Below are positions 10,150 through 19,509 of a stretch of 33,623 nt of DNA, one piece after another. Under the pieces are notes generated by a model, which made no database searches, was not told the DNA's origin, and saw only the letters and a list, made by a program, of their open reading frames with translations. The stretch is taken from assembly GCA_001887945.1 (NCBI GenBank), contig LDOQ01000180.1, positions 1 to 33,623 on the forward strand. Reading direction: 5' to 3'. This stretch comes from Spraguea lophii. Taxonomy: Eukaryota; Microsporidia; Spragueidae. The translations under genes were made by a program, and so were the position numbers. Numbering within the stretch: the stretch's first letter is position 1; every line of letters begins with the position of its first letter.

Positions 10150-11070
10150 TTTATATATGATAAAATTATTATTTTTCATAATATAAATTTAAACATTAAT
10201 TTTTACAGTATTTTTAGTTTCGAAAATTCCAAACCATAAAGATTTAAATCACTTTGACGTAATAATTTGAAATGGAAAAAACCCCGAACTTCACGGATAT
10301 TGATTTCTATGTAAAATAATAAATAGTTATATTTAAAAAAAGGAATAAAATTATCTTGAAAATTTTGATTAAATATCCCATTATATGTATTGCTGATCTT
10401 TTCGCATATATTATTATAAAAGTTTCTAAAAAAATCATTTGTATTAAAATTAAACTTTCAATAACAGTTATAATATTTCCTTTATTAATAAAACCTTTAT
10501 TTATTGAACTTTCTCGATTGGCTGTAGTTTACTGGGGTCTAAAAATTTTGGTTCCTAGAAGCATGATCATTTGAAACCCATCAAGAATAAAATCTGATGT
10601 TTTTTATCGCTTCCATTATTTTATTTTTATAATTTTCTAGACCTTTTTAAAGTGATTTCTTTCTCTACTATCTTTTTTCTTTCCTTGTTGTATCCGTATA
10701 TCGCAGTGCAGATAGTAACACATAACACAGTTTTCAAGATCTCCGATTATTATTTGTTACATACGCTGTTAATATCTGACCATTTTTTGTCACCGCTTCT
10801 TTTTTTCGATTTTTTTCTTATAGGCAAAAAAATATTAATTTTACATTTTGAATTTGAGAAGTAGAGTCACAACCATATGTAACACTATAAACATTAATGC
10901 GATCTGTAATGCAAAGTTATTTTGGTATTTTTTTGATATTAAGGCATATGAAAAATAGCACCTATGAATGAAATGCTCGTTACAACACGAGGCTAATTAC
11001 TTGGTAAATATGTTAATAATTTTGTGTTTGCTGATTAGCTAATGAGCATAGATATATTGAAAAGTAATGT
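10150..11070 (-). other. Spacer, possibly decayed pol sequence of the same retroelement
   Basis: It lies between the integrase zinc-finger remnant and the Merlin insertion. Minus-strand segments near 10370-10640 (e.g. NDFFRNFYNNICEKIS) weakly resemble the reverse transcriptase-RNase H connection, but no catalytic motif can be named. This is inferred mainly from position. Confidence 0.25.
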
Positions 11071-11074
11071 TATG

Positions 11075-11755
11075 TATTCAAATGTAAAAAATTTATGGTT
11101 TTGATGATTAAAAAAGTCTGATGAAAATATTTGGAGATGTATAGATACAAATGCAGAAATACATCGATTTTAATCAGAAAAAAAATCATTATTTGATGGA
11201 ACTAAAATATCGTTTACAATAATCATAAAAATAATATACAAAATTGTACTTTTTCATCAGACAAGAATATAATAAACGAATATAATATTGATTATTCATC
11301 AATTAAAACAGTTATTAGAATTTCAGTCAATATTTTTGATATTAAATACAATAAGAAAATTTGAGGGAATAAAATTGGGGTAGAAATAGATGAATCATGT
11401 ATTTCAAAAAGGAAATACAATAAAGGTAGACTTCTAAAAAATCCATGGGTTATAAGTGGTATAGATAGAGAAAGTTCAAATACATTTTTCGAGATTAGCC
11501 GAATAAGGAATTCAACAGAATTTAATAACATTATAGAAAAACATGTAAACGAAGGTAATATAATAGTAACAGATGACTGGATAGAATACAATATTATTAA
11601 TAAAAATAAATACGAACATTTTGCGATAAATTATAAAAAATATTTCGTTGGGCCAGAAAATAATAATATTAACACACAAAAATTGAATCAACACGGTCTT
11701 GGCTTAAAAGATACCTAAAGAAACAATATTTAAAAACTAAAAATCGATGACGGAA
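11075..11755 (+). pseudogene. Merlin (IS1016/ISXO2-type) transposase pseudogene
   Basis: The N-terminal zinc-ribbon remnant reads ENIWRCIDTN (near 11130). The core begins at about 11374 with IGVEIDESCISKRKYNKGR, the first-Asp box. NPWVISGIDRES, IIVTDDWIEYN (second Asp, near 11570) and NTQKLNQHG follow in the same frame. A frameshift near 11710 puts the expected LKRYLKKQ segment into the next frame, and a TGA at 11362-11364 breaks the upstream junction. The core frame from 11365 to about 11715 is otherwise open, so this is one of the younger Merlin copies here. It appears to have landed inside an older Ty3/gypsy element. Confidence 0.75.
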
Positions 11756-11759
11756 GCAT

Positions 11760-12160
11760 ATTAAATATATTTTTTCCTAATAAATAGAAAAGATTGTAAT
11801 TTTCATGAAGTATTAACAGAATTAAAAATAAAATAATAAGTTTTCAATCTACTTTTATACATCCCTTCTAATTTATCTTATTTTTTCAGGTGTCTTAATA
11901 CCCAAAAATGCTGTTATTTTTTAATATTATCTTCTTTATGTATTGGTTTGTACGGAGAGTTTCGTGATAAAAACAGTGTTATTTTTTGAATTCTTATGTT
12001 TTATCATAAAAGAAAGTATTTAAAGTATGTATGCTTACATAATAGTTGATTACATACCATTATAATATCTTTGACATTCTCCTCGTTATATAAAAACTAC
12101 ATTTATCGTAAAAAAGCATTTTTTATTATGTTAAATTCGTCATGAATATTCTCATACATT
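11760..12160. other. Spacer, nothing recognised
   Basis: AT-rich, with no reading frame or RNA feature that I can support. Confidence 0.4.
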
Positions 12161-12164
12161 TTTA

Positions 12165-12475
12165 AAGCCGGAACAATAAATTGTTATTATATAGACCTCT
12201 AACTTATTTGAGGCTATTACTCCAATAACTTTTTATGGTATTTGATCCATACATTTTACATATTAGTTAATTTGATAAGACAATAAATTTTTCGGGATTA
12301 AGATTTATTTAAAGTTTTTCTTCATATCCCCGAACAATGACTGTAAATCATTGAATTAGTACTTAATAATCATAAAAAAACATTTTGAGTCATTTTCTTG
12401 TTTTTTTAATAAAATATTAAGATATTCATTCCTAAACTTCCCTAAAAATACAGAGTATCTTCCTTCTTAACATTT
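12165..12475 (-). pseudogene. Possible Ty3/gypsy reverse transcriptase remnant
   Basis: Minus-strand fragments in different frames read FRNEYLNILLKKQEND and INLNPEKFIVLSN. The second resembles the conserved 'L.LNP.KC.F' segment that follows the YxDD box in Ty3/gypsy reverse transcriptases. The YxDD box itself was not found. Its order with the zinc-finger remnant at 9760-10140 (reverse transcriptase first, integrase later on the minus strand) fits one element cut by the Merlin at 11075. Confidence 0.35.
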
Positions 12476-12479
12476 ATAT

Positions 12480-12843
12480 CTAAAAATATTATGTTTATTT
12501 AAAATGTTTTCTTTTATATATCGACCTTCTTTGGATTATAATTAACCAACTTCCAGTTCAATATATTTACAATATAATCAATTCTTGAATCTCTTTTACC
12601 TTTATAATCCAATGGATATCCATAATATTCTACATACATAGCAACAATGCTTGTTTTAAAAGATAAATATAATTAACCTATACTCATTATATTCGAAAAC
12701 ATATGAAATATACCAAAAACAAAAATTAAAATTAATATTAATATACGTACCAGTATGATATCTTAAATATTTTATTCTTCTTTTACTAAAATATTATCAC
12801 TTACCATTATATAAATTCTTATAATATTTCACTTTCTCCATCA
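12480..12843. other. Upstream region of the PP4R3-like gene
   Basis: AT-rich, no gene. It ends in the CCC motif just before the ATG of the PP4R3-like gene. Confidence 0.4.
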
Positions 12844-12846
12844 CCC
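12844..12846 (+). promoter_or_regulatory. CCC start-proximal motif of the PP4R3-like gene
   Basis: The sequence CACCCTAATATG places CCC four bases before the ATG. CCC-type motifs next to start codons are known from microsporidian genes and mark transcription starts with tiny leaders. It supports 12851 as the start. Confidence 0.6.
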
Positions 12847-12850
12847 TAAT

Positions 12851-14272
12851 ATGACCAATCTAAGAATTTTTATTTTTTATGATAATGAATATAAGGATAT
12901 ATTTACAGGGAATATAGAACAATTATTTTCTAATAAAATAATATTGAATGGAAAACAAGAATTAATAATAGAATATAAAAACATACAAACATTCATAGAT
13001 GAAGATAATATTTGCAGAGTACATACAGATAATAATATATATTTCTTTAGCTTCAAAACAAATGAAGACAGAGATGAATTCCATGAAGCTATAAATATAA
13101 GAATAGAAGAAAATAACAGTATTATAAAAATATATAAAAACGACAAAGCCAATAATAAATTAGATGATAAAGATAAAGTCAATAATAAATTAGATGATAA
13201 TATTAATAATAACAATAATAATAATAATTCTATAGAAAATATATCCTATGAAATATATAATTTTAAAAAGAGAAACAACAATATAAAATATTTAAATGAT
13301 ATAAAGAAAATAAGAATAGGTTCATTTCTGATAGAAAATAATTTAATAGAAAAATTTATAAAAAATAAATATTCATTGTATAATATGCTTCTATTACAAA
13401 ATAAATATATATGTAGAATATTAATAGATATAAAATATAATAATTATAAAGATATACATCAAATAGAAGATAAATCTAAAGAGAATAGTAATAATATCAA
13501 TAAGGATGATAATAATAACAATATTATTATTAATAATATTACTAACAGTAAATATGATATAGCTATAAACTTATATGATTCTTTAAAAGATAAATATCCT
13601 GTTAGATGTCTAAAAGAAATAATTATACAGATGAAGATAGATGAGGATATAGAAAATATAAAGAATAATTATGATTCTGTAGAAATATATGATAGATTAA
13701 AAAGAGAATATAATATGTTTTCATATAATCATAAAATAATTATAATAGAAAATACATTTATAAAGGATTATTATAAAATATTATATTTTATTTATGAAAA
13801 AGACGAAGATATGATTTATGAAAGAATGGATGAAATTCTTATGAAAAAAATATTATTGAGAGATAGAACTTGTAGTAAATTGAATTTCTGTTATTTAATA
13901 GAATTTATAAAAAATATAATTTTAATAGATAAATTTAAAATAATGTTTTTTAATAATTTTAAATATCTATTTGTAACAGAAGATCTAAAAGAGTATGATG
14001 AACTTATATCTTTACCATTGAATGATGTGATAATGGAATTTCTATGTTACCTGGCTAAAAATTATTCTTTCTATCTTAAATTCTATTTTTACAATGGATT
14101 TTTTAAAAATTTAACTGTAGATGATTATTTTATCAGGATTATGGGTGATTTAATAGATAATGATCTTAGTTTAAAAATTATTGAAGATAAGATAGAAGAT
14201 ATAAAAAAGGTGAGTAAAAAATATTTAATGGTCAAACCAATTGCTGATAATATTTTATCACAAATAAAATAA
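12851..14272 (+). CDS. Protein phosphatase 4 regulatory subunit 3-like (Psy2/SMEK)
   Basis: This 473-residue protein resembles the PP4 regulatory subunit that guides PP4 to substrates in DNA-damage and cell-cycle control. Residues 1-100 have the strand pattern of the family's EVH1/PH-like domain, including DNICRVHTDNNIYFFSF and a following ED.DEFHEAI helix like the human 'DEIWEKI' segment. An Asn/Asp-rich linker (about 105-130) precedes an all-helical part. Near the end, FLCYLAKNYSFYLKFYFYNG matches the SMK-1 domain 'FCVEHHTYHIKNYIM' region, and KYLMVKPIADNILSQIK matches its 'RYITKGNLFEPVINAL'. Animal and yeast relatives are roughly 800 residues, and the acidic tail is missing here. The start is set by the CCC motif at 12844. 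Similarity is by eye, so the family call is probable, not certain. Confidence 0.7.
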   Translation: MTNLRIFIFYDNEYKDIFTGNIEQLFSNKIILNGKQELIIEYKNIQTFIDEDNICRVHTDNNIYFFSFKTNEDRDEFHEAINIRIEENNSIIKIYKNDKANNKLDDKDKVNNKLDDNINNNNNNNNSIENISYEIYNFKKRNNNIKYLNDIKKIRIGSFLIENNLIEKFIKNKYSLYNMLLLQNKYICRILIDIKYNNYKDIHQIEDKSKENSNNINKDDNNNNIIINNITNSKYDIAINLYDSLKDKYPVRCLKEIIIQMKIDEDIENIKNNYDSVEIYDRLKREYNMFSYNHKIIIIENTFIKDYYKILYFIYEKDEDMIYERMDEILMKKILLRDRTCSKLNFCYLIEFIKNIILIDKFKIMFFNNFKYLFVTEDLKEYDELISLPLNDVIMEFLCYLAKNYSFYLKFYFYNGFFKNLTVDDYFIRIMGDLIDNDLSLKIIEDKIEDIKKVSKKYLMVKPIADNILSQIK

Positions 14273-14918
14273 TAAATAAGAAATTTAATAAATGACTGCA
14301 ACTATTTTTAATTTAATTAAATTATTTATCCATGTTTTATTTTCTATGGATTTAGAGATTAAAACTTTTTAGTTAATAATATTTTAACTATAATTAAAAA
14401 CGTCATGGTATATTTTACATCGTCTTCAAGATTGTCAATTCCTTAAAGTACGGTAATTTATACCAATTATTTTCGTTATATATACGTATTAATCTCGTCT
14501 TACCTTATGCTTCAAAGTATTACAAAAGATGCTTAAATGATTTATTAAACTGTAAAGATAAGAAAATTAGTTAATTCTATCGTATAAATAATGTTTACTT
14601 AACCCGATGTCAATACATATAAGATATAAATTATTATTTATTATGTAATGAAATTTTACATATTTTATTAATACGACAAATTTAATATATCAGTTATTGT
14701 GTATTTATTTACTTACTGAAACTCACACGTGATATTATTATATTGATTAATTAATAATGAGTTAATATAATCTTTATAAATACGATATAATAGATAAATA
14801 TTCTATAATTCATTCAACAAACGATTACTCAAAAAAACATTACCTACCCTAACCCTTTCTTAAATTATAAATAATATTTTTAATGTTAATATTTGTTTGT
14901 TTTAATATAAAAATTCTA
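14273..14918. other. Intergenic spacer between the PP4R3-like and Sec8-like genes
   Basis: About 650 bp of AT-rich sequence with no reading frame. C-rich strings (CTACCC, AACCC) cluster at 14845-14860 and again at 14917-14921 just before the next start. They may be part of the Sec8-like promoter. Confidence 0.4.
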
Positions 14919-14921
14919 CCC
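14919..14921 (+). promoter_or_regulatory. CCC start-proximal motif of the Sec8-like gene
   Basis: The sequence CTACCCTTTCTTCATG places CCC seven bases before the ATG, in line with the other housekeeping genes of the window. Confidence 0.55.
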
Positions 14922-14928
14922 TTTCTTC

Positions 14929-17745
14929 ATGCAAAAAAACTTATCACATCTTCTTTCCACATTACGACTTGATTACTATGAATACCTATCACCAGAATTC
15001 AATCCATTACTTAAATCAAGAGAAGATAGAAACCAACAGCTCACCAACCAAGACCATTCTATATTAGATATATACCACCAAGTAGAAGAAACAATATCAG
15101 ACATCATAAAAAATAGATATTTAGAATTCAATAGTTCATTATTTATATACAAAGATATAAAACAATTATACAATACATGTAAACATTCTATAGAACAAAT
15201 TAACCATAGTTGTAATACAATAGAACATACAGAATATTATACCAATAGAAACAATGATATAACAAAAGATAATAATACTAATAAAGATGATAATATTAAA
15301 AAAATATCATCATATAACGTATGCAAACATAAAATAATTGTATTAAATAAAATATATGATGCTATCAATGCATTATCATTCTTCTCATCTGCATACAAAA
15401 ATATAAAAAATAAAAAGATAAATAAATCCATTATAAGCAATATAAATATAGTAGCCAACAAATTAATTGAGATAGAAGATATACATATATACAATAGAAT
15501 ACCTATAGTAAAAGATATAGAAAATAAAATAAAACATAATAAAAAAGAATTAATAAAAGAAATAGAAAGAGTATTTGATTATCTTATCTATTATAATAAT
15601 AATACTAATAACTATGATAATAATACAGATAATAATATAAATAATATATTTGTATTAGAAACAATAGAAGATCTATTACGTACGGTAATAACACTAAATG
15701 GATTAGAATCCTTAGATAAATACTTATATAAAAATATAAAATATAGAATATATTCTACTATATCTAATTGCTATAGTAATAATAATGATAATAATAGTAA
15801 TATGACTGATAATACCAATATTAATACAAATCCTAATATTATCACTAGTGCTAATACCATTACTGATAAAGATATAATATTGTATAATATAATTAATAAT
15901 TTATATAATATAAATTATAAATATAATTATATTATCAATAAGATTACAAATAATACAGAAGAAGATAATTATTTTAATATTTACATACCTAAATTATTAA
16001 TATTTAATAATAATGGTATAAATATAATAATAGATAATATTATATATGAATTAAATAGATTTATTACCTGTAATACATTTAATCATAAGAATAAAAGAGA
16101 AGATAACATATCATTAGAATATTTAATAGATAATAATTATAACACTAAGATTAAACATAAATATAACCTATATATATCAATGAATAATAATACATCTAAT
16201 AGTTATAGTAGTTATAAAATATTATCTATAGATAATATATTACATAGAATAGAAGATATAATCAATAAAAGAGTAATCAAAGATATTTATTATACTAAGA
16301 GAAGTAATATTACCAAAGATCTATGGTATAGCATTATTAAAGATAACAATAAGCATAAGAGTATAAATGATAATAATGACAAATATAAGAATATGAGTGA
16401 TAATAATACGTATAACAATATGAGTGATAATAATACATCTACTAATACTATAACTACTGTATCTACTCATACTGTATCTACATCTAATACATCTACTAAT
16501 ACTATAACTAATATAACAGATAATAATATATTATATACAAGAATTAATAATCTTATATCTTCTAAAATAAAAGAAGATATAAAATCTAAAGATAAAGAAT
16601 TATTACGTAGAATTACTAAGATGTTAGGTAACAATGATATAAATAATATAAATATAAAGAAGAAAAGAATAAATATTAGTATTATGGCTATAGATGTATT
16701 TAATAGATATAAATATATTTATAATTATAATAATTATATAGAATGTAATAAAATGATAATAAATAAAATAGAAGAGATGATAGATGTAATGTATAAGAGT
16801 AATATTATTAAAGAATGTATTAATTATAATAGAAATAAAAAACATAGAATAATCTATGATAATGATAAAGATAATTATGATGATGATACTAATGATAGTA
16901 ATTTAAATGATAAAGATAATAATATTAATACATTAACTAATATCGATATAAATAATATAATAAATGAATTTAAAAGAATGATTATTACTAAGCATATATC
17001 CTATGATACTCTTATTCTTAGTTATTCTTCATTCTCTTCTATTGTATATACTCTTAATAGTATTAATGATTTATATATATATTTTATTAATTCTATAAGA
17101 GATAGAGATAATGATATAAATAATATTATTAATAAATATAATAATATTATAAATAAATGTAATATAGGTTTTATGTTAGAAATATATATAAGTATTATAT
17201 ATTATTTTGATAAAATATATAGAGAAGGATATTATAAAGATAATAACAATAGTAATAGATTTATAAGTGATGGTAATGATGATAATATTGATAATGATAA
17301 AGATATTAATAAATCTACGAATGATAATAATACTAAAGATAATAATATTAATCATAATAAAGATGATAAAGAAATAGATGAAATATTTATTAATAATAAA
17401 AATAGAAGTATTTTAAAAAATATAATAGAAATTATATGTGGTGTTATACTTACTATCAATGATAATAATAACAATGATGATTATAATAATGATAACAATG
17501 ATACTATCAATAGCGATAATAATATTACTATTAATAATATATTCTATTATCTTTATGATATATTAAATTATTATGTTATAAAAAATATAAAGAATATTAA
17601 TTGTAGATCTACTGCTGAGTATAGGAGTTTTAGAGATGTATTATATTTTATAGAAGAAATTATTAATACTGAATTAAATACAAAAGATAATATATTGGAT
17701 GATGGATTAGAAGAATCTATATTATTTATAAATAATTATTGTTAA
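14929..17745 (+). CDS. SEC8: Exocyst subunit Sec8/EXOC4-like
   Basis: This 938-residue protein is a probable Sec8, a rod-shaped exocyst subunit that helps tether secretory vesicles to the plasma membrane. Residues 45-100 (YHQVEETISDIIKNRYLEF, YKDIKQLYNTCKHSIEQI) follow the Sec8 N-terminal coiled-coil pattern. Residues 130-220 continue with the matching helical segment (HKIIVLNKIYDAINAL, then a DIENKIKHNKKELIKEIE segment). Near residue 760, IGFMLEIYISIIYYFDKI and REGYY match the human '[22 protein letters not shown]' block. The tail TAEYRSFRDVLYFIEEIIN matches 'FARQYYEMLYNTADELLN'. Long Asn/Asp/Thr-rich inserts separate these blocks, for example residues about 215-235, 285-310, 480-540 and 790-830, so the conserved core is much shorter than the total. 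The start is set by CCC at 14919. No introns are seen. Confidence 0.8.
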   Translation: MQKNLSHLLSTLRLDYYEYLSPEFNPLLKSREDRNQQLTNQDHSILDIYHQVEETISDIIKNRYLEFNSSLFIYKDIKQLYNTCKHSIEQINHSCNTIEHTEYYTNRNNDITKDNNTNKDDNIKKISSYNVCKHKIIVLNKIYDAINALSFFSSAYKNIKNKKINKSIISNINIVANKLIEIEDIHIYNRIPIVKDIENKIKHNKKELIKEIERVFDYLIYYNNNTNNYDNNTDNNINNIFVLETIEDLLRTVITLNGLESLDKYLYKNIKYRIYSTISNCYSNNNDNNSNMTDNTNINTNPNIITSANTITDKDIILYNIINNLYNINYKYNYIINKITNNTEEDNYFNIYIPKLLIFNNNGINIIIDNIIYELNRFITCNTFNHKNKREDNISLEYLIDNNYNTKIKHKYNLYISMNNNTSNSYSSYKILSIDNILHRIEDIINKRVIKDIYYTKRSNITKDLWYSIIKDNNKHKSINDNNDKYKNMSDNNTYNNMSDNNTSTNTITTVSTHTVSTSNTSTNTITNITDNNILYTRINNLISSKIKEDIKSKDKELLRRITKMLGNNDINNINIKKKRINISIMAIDVFNRYKYIYNYNNYIECNKMIINKIEEMIDVMYKSNIIKECINYNRNKKHRIIYDNDKDNYDDDTNDSNLNDKDNNINTLTNIDINNIINEFKRMIITKHISYDTLILSYSSFSSIVYTLNSINDLYIYFINSIRDRDNDINNIINKYNNIINKCNIGFMLEIYISIIYYFDKIYREGYYKDNNNSNRFISDGNDDNIDNDKDINKSTNDNNTKDNNINHNKDDKEIDEIFINNKNRSILKNIIEIICGVILTINDNNNNDDYNNDNNDTINSDNNITINNIFYYLYDILNYYVIKNIKNINCRSTAEYRSFRDVLYFIEEIINTELNTKDNILDDGLEESILFINNYC
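16390..16525 (+). repeat. Tandem codon-repeat tract inside the Sec8-like gene
   Basis: The unit encoding NMSDNNT is repeated, and longer blocks encoding STNTIT recur a few dozen bases apart. This is recent in-frame slippage or duplication of AT-rich triplets within a spacer between conserved helices. Confidence 0.6.
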
Positions 17746-18095
17746 TGGTTATAATAATTAATTATTGATAATTGTAATGTTTTTCTTTAAGTAATAGTTT
17801 TTATTATAAAAAGAGTGTAATGGTTTTCTTTTATTTTTAAAATTACAGGGTTCTATTGGTTTTTTAATCATAGTAAATTGAATTGAATGTATCAAAATTC
17901 CACTATTTTCATTTAACACAGTGAATTGAGTATGAGTGATAATTGTATAATAAATAATTATTTTTAATAGTTGTTTTAACTTTCAAAAAAGATATATAAA
18001 AGAATGGTTTAAAAAGAAAATAAATTTATTAGATAATCTTTAATAAGTCCGATAATGTGGAAAACGGGGTATTTTTTATTATATAAATAAAAATA
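17746..18095. other. Spacer downstream of the Sec8-like gene
   Basis: AT-rich, with no gene or RNA recognised. Confidence 0.4.
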
Positions 18096-18104
18096 TTCTA
18101 AATA

Positions 18105-18495
18105 AAAATAATAAACGCAGAAGAGAAGAAAAAGGTTGTTGAGTGGGTGAGGTTTCGATAGCGCAGCATAGCTGTGCCTTGTATGACGACCCCGCTACTA
18201 GATTAAAGTAGTGTTCAGCTGATGTAGTTGCAATCCCTGTATTGATTAGTGACTCGGCCAATACTATGCAACGAAAGAGGCTGGGAATTCCTTAAGAGCT
18301 GGAAGTGGGGGCGGCGACGTGCACCAGACGCAAAATCCTAACACTCTGGAGCATAAGGTAAGATGAGATTAATGCATATCTGTAGCGAAACCAGTTAGTA
18401 CAAGTTTAATTTCGCTCGAGGAACCGAAGGTCACAGACCATGGTAGGCCGCAACCGGCCAGGGAACTTTGATAAATAAAAGTTTCATTCGTAAAA
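18105..18495 (+). repeat. SINE-like repeat, copy 3, best-preserved body and 3' end
   Basis: The body matches copy 1 almost exactly (18110-18250 versus 140-1, reverse complement), but the tRNA-like head is absent, as in a 5'-truncated retroposon. The 3' part is G+C-rich and hairpin-forming: AGCGAAA (18384-18390) pairs with TTTCGCT (18410-18416), GGTC-ACA-GACC spans 18429-18439, and GGCC-GCAACC-GGCC spans 18446-18459. It ends in an A-rich stretch (about 18475-18515). A short minus-strand frame is also open across copies 1 and 3, but this mostly reflects near-identity of the DNA. Confidence 0.65.
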
Positions 18496-18544
18496 AAATA
18501 AAAAAATAATAAAAATATTCTTTTTTATATTTTTATTTCCATTC

Positions 18545-19340
18545 GATCCTCTTGTTTTTAAAATCTTTTGAATACTTTCATCTATTCTCTATATTTTATG
18601 TGTAAATTATAGGATTGTTTGGATCTGCGAAATTTTTAGAGTTATTTACATTATAATGGGTATAATGTATTTTGGCCAATGAATTATGTATCTTCTAGGA
18701 TTTAGAAATAATGATTGTTTTATATTTCGAAATAAGATTTTTTCAAGTCTTGGTACATTTCTTTTAATAGATATTTCAAAAAAACTTTTTTTCCTCTATA
18801 CATAATCCTCTAATACATCGTTGTTGTTTTTGTTATTCTACCTCTGTTATATTTTCTTTTTGCCAAATAAATTTCATCTGTATCGACAATTACTTTTTTT
18901 TCTTATTCTTTTTTCGATAGAGATTTCATTTTAGTTCATAATAAGTTCCTAATATTTACATAGGTAATAAAAGAAATACTGTTTTCTTTTAAATTCTTTT
19001 TTGTTTTTTTTTTGAAATTGTATAAATTAATAATAATCTTTTTGATAAAGGTGTATGCAACCCATATAATAATGATTTTTTCCGATAGAAAATGAAATTT
19101 TTATACTTTTAAAATTAATATATTTTCATAACCATTTATCTATACTCACATTAATCATTACTATAAATATTTTTTTCACCTAGAATATTTTTAAAATATA
19201 TAAACGTTCAAAATAATCAAAAATTTCTGTGTGTTTCTCATCAAAGAAATTAATCCCAACCTATTAATAGCATTAATTTTTATTATAAAGGTCTCTTTTA
19301 TAATTCGTTTTGAAAGTTAAAACGATTTTTTGCCGCATAA
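18545..19340 (-). pseudogene. Merlin transposase pseudogene (subfamily with 30555 copy)
   Basis: On the minus strand one frame reads VIVDTDEIYLAKRKYNRGRI, the ISXO2/Merlin first-Asp box with the 'KRKYNRGR' signature (about 18895 to 18835). A following segment reads KKVFLKYLLKEM. The upstream part (19340 to 19100) should be the zinc-ribbon region but is decayed. Nucleotide similarity to 30640-31110 continues through several hundred bases on the opposite strand. Stops and frame changes mark it as dead. Confidence 0.6.
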
Positions 19341-19509
19341 TTATAATGTATATAATTTATAATATTTTTATTCTTTTTTTTATTTAAACAACGAGTTATT
19401 TCATATACAAGGACAAAAATTTTTTTCAAAAAATTCTAAGAGAACAAAACAATGGGCTGATAACAGAATAATGGCCTCAGAAAAAATTTAAAAATTTTGA
19501 TAAAATAAA

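Noticed and set aside
10356..10864. Two plus-strand frames of about 70 codons, hydrophobic
   Set aside because: Ile/Leu/Phe-rich without conserved motifs; the opposite strand is more consistent with retroelement debris.
12877..13215. 112-codon minus-strand frame, also 14976-15494 and 16624-16845 minus
   Set aside because: Antisense shadows of the PP4R3-like and Sec8-like genes, with poly-Leu/Ile/Ser composition.
18079..18261. Minus-strand 60-codon frame, also open in copy 1 at the left edge and partly at 5222-5539
   Set aside because: It lies within the SINE-like repeat, starts at a non-ATG codon and is open mainly because the DNA copies are nearly identical. The longer 5222-5539 frame runs through the decayed head and the tRNA-Lys gene.
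18280..18475. Similarity of the repeat 3' part to rRNA (AGTAC..AG..GAGGAACCG like the sarcin-ricin region; GGTTGCGGCC on the other strand like a 5S start)
   Set aside because: The matches are short, on different strands, and the universally conserved loop is interrupted. The rest does not follow LSU or 5S sequence.
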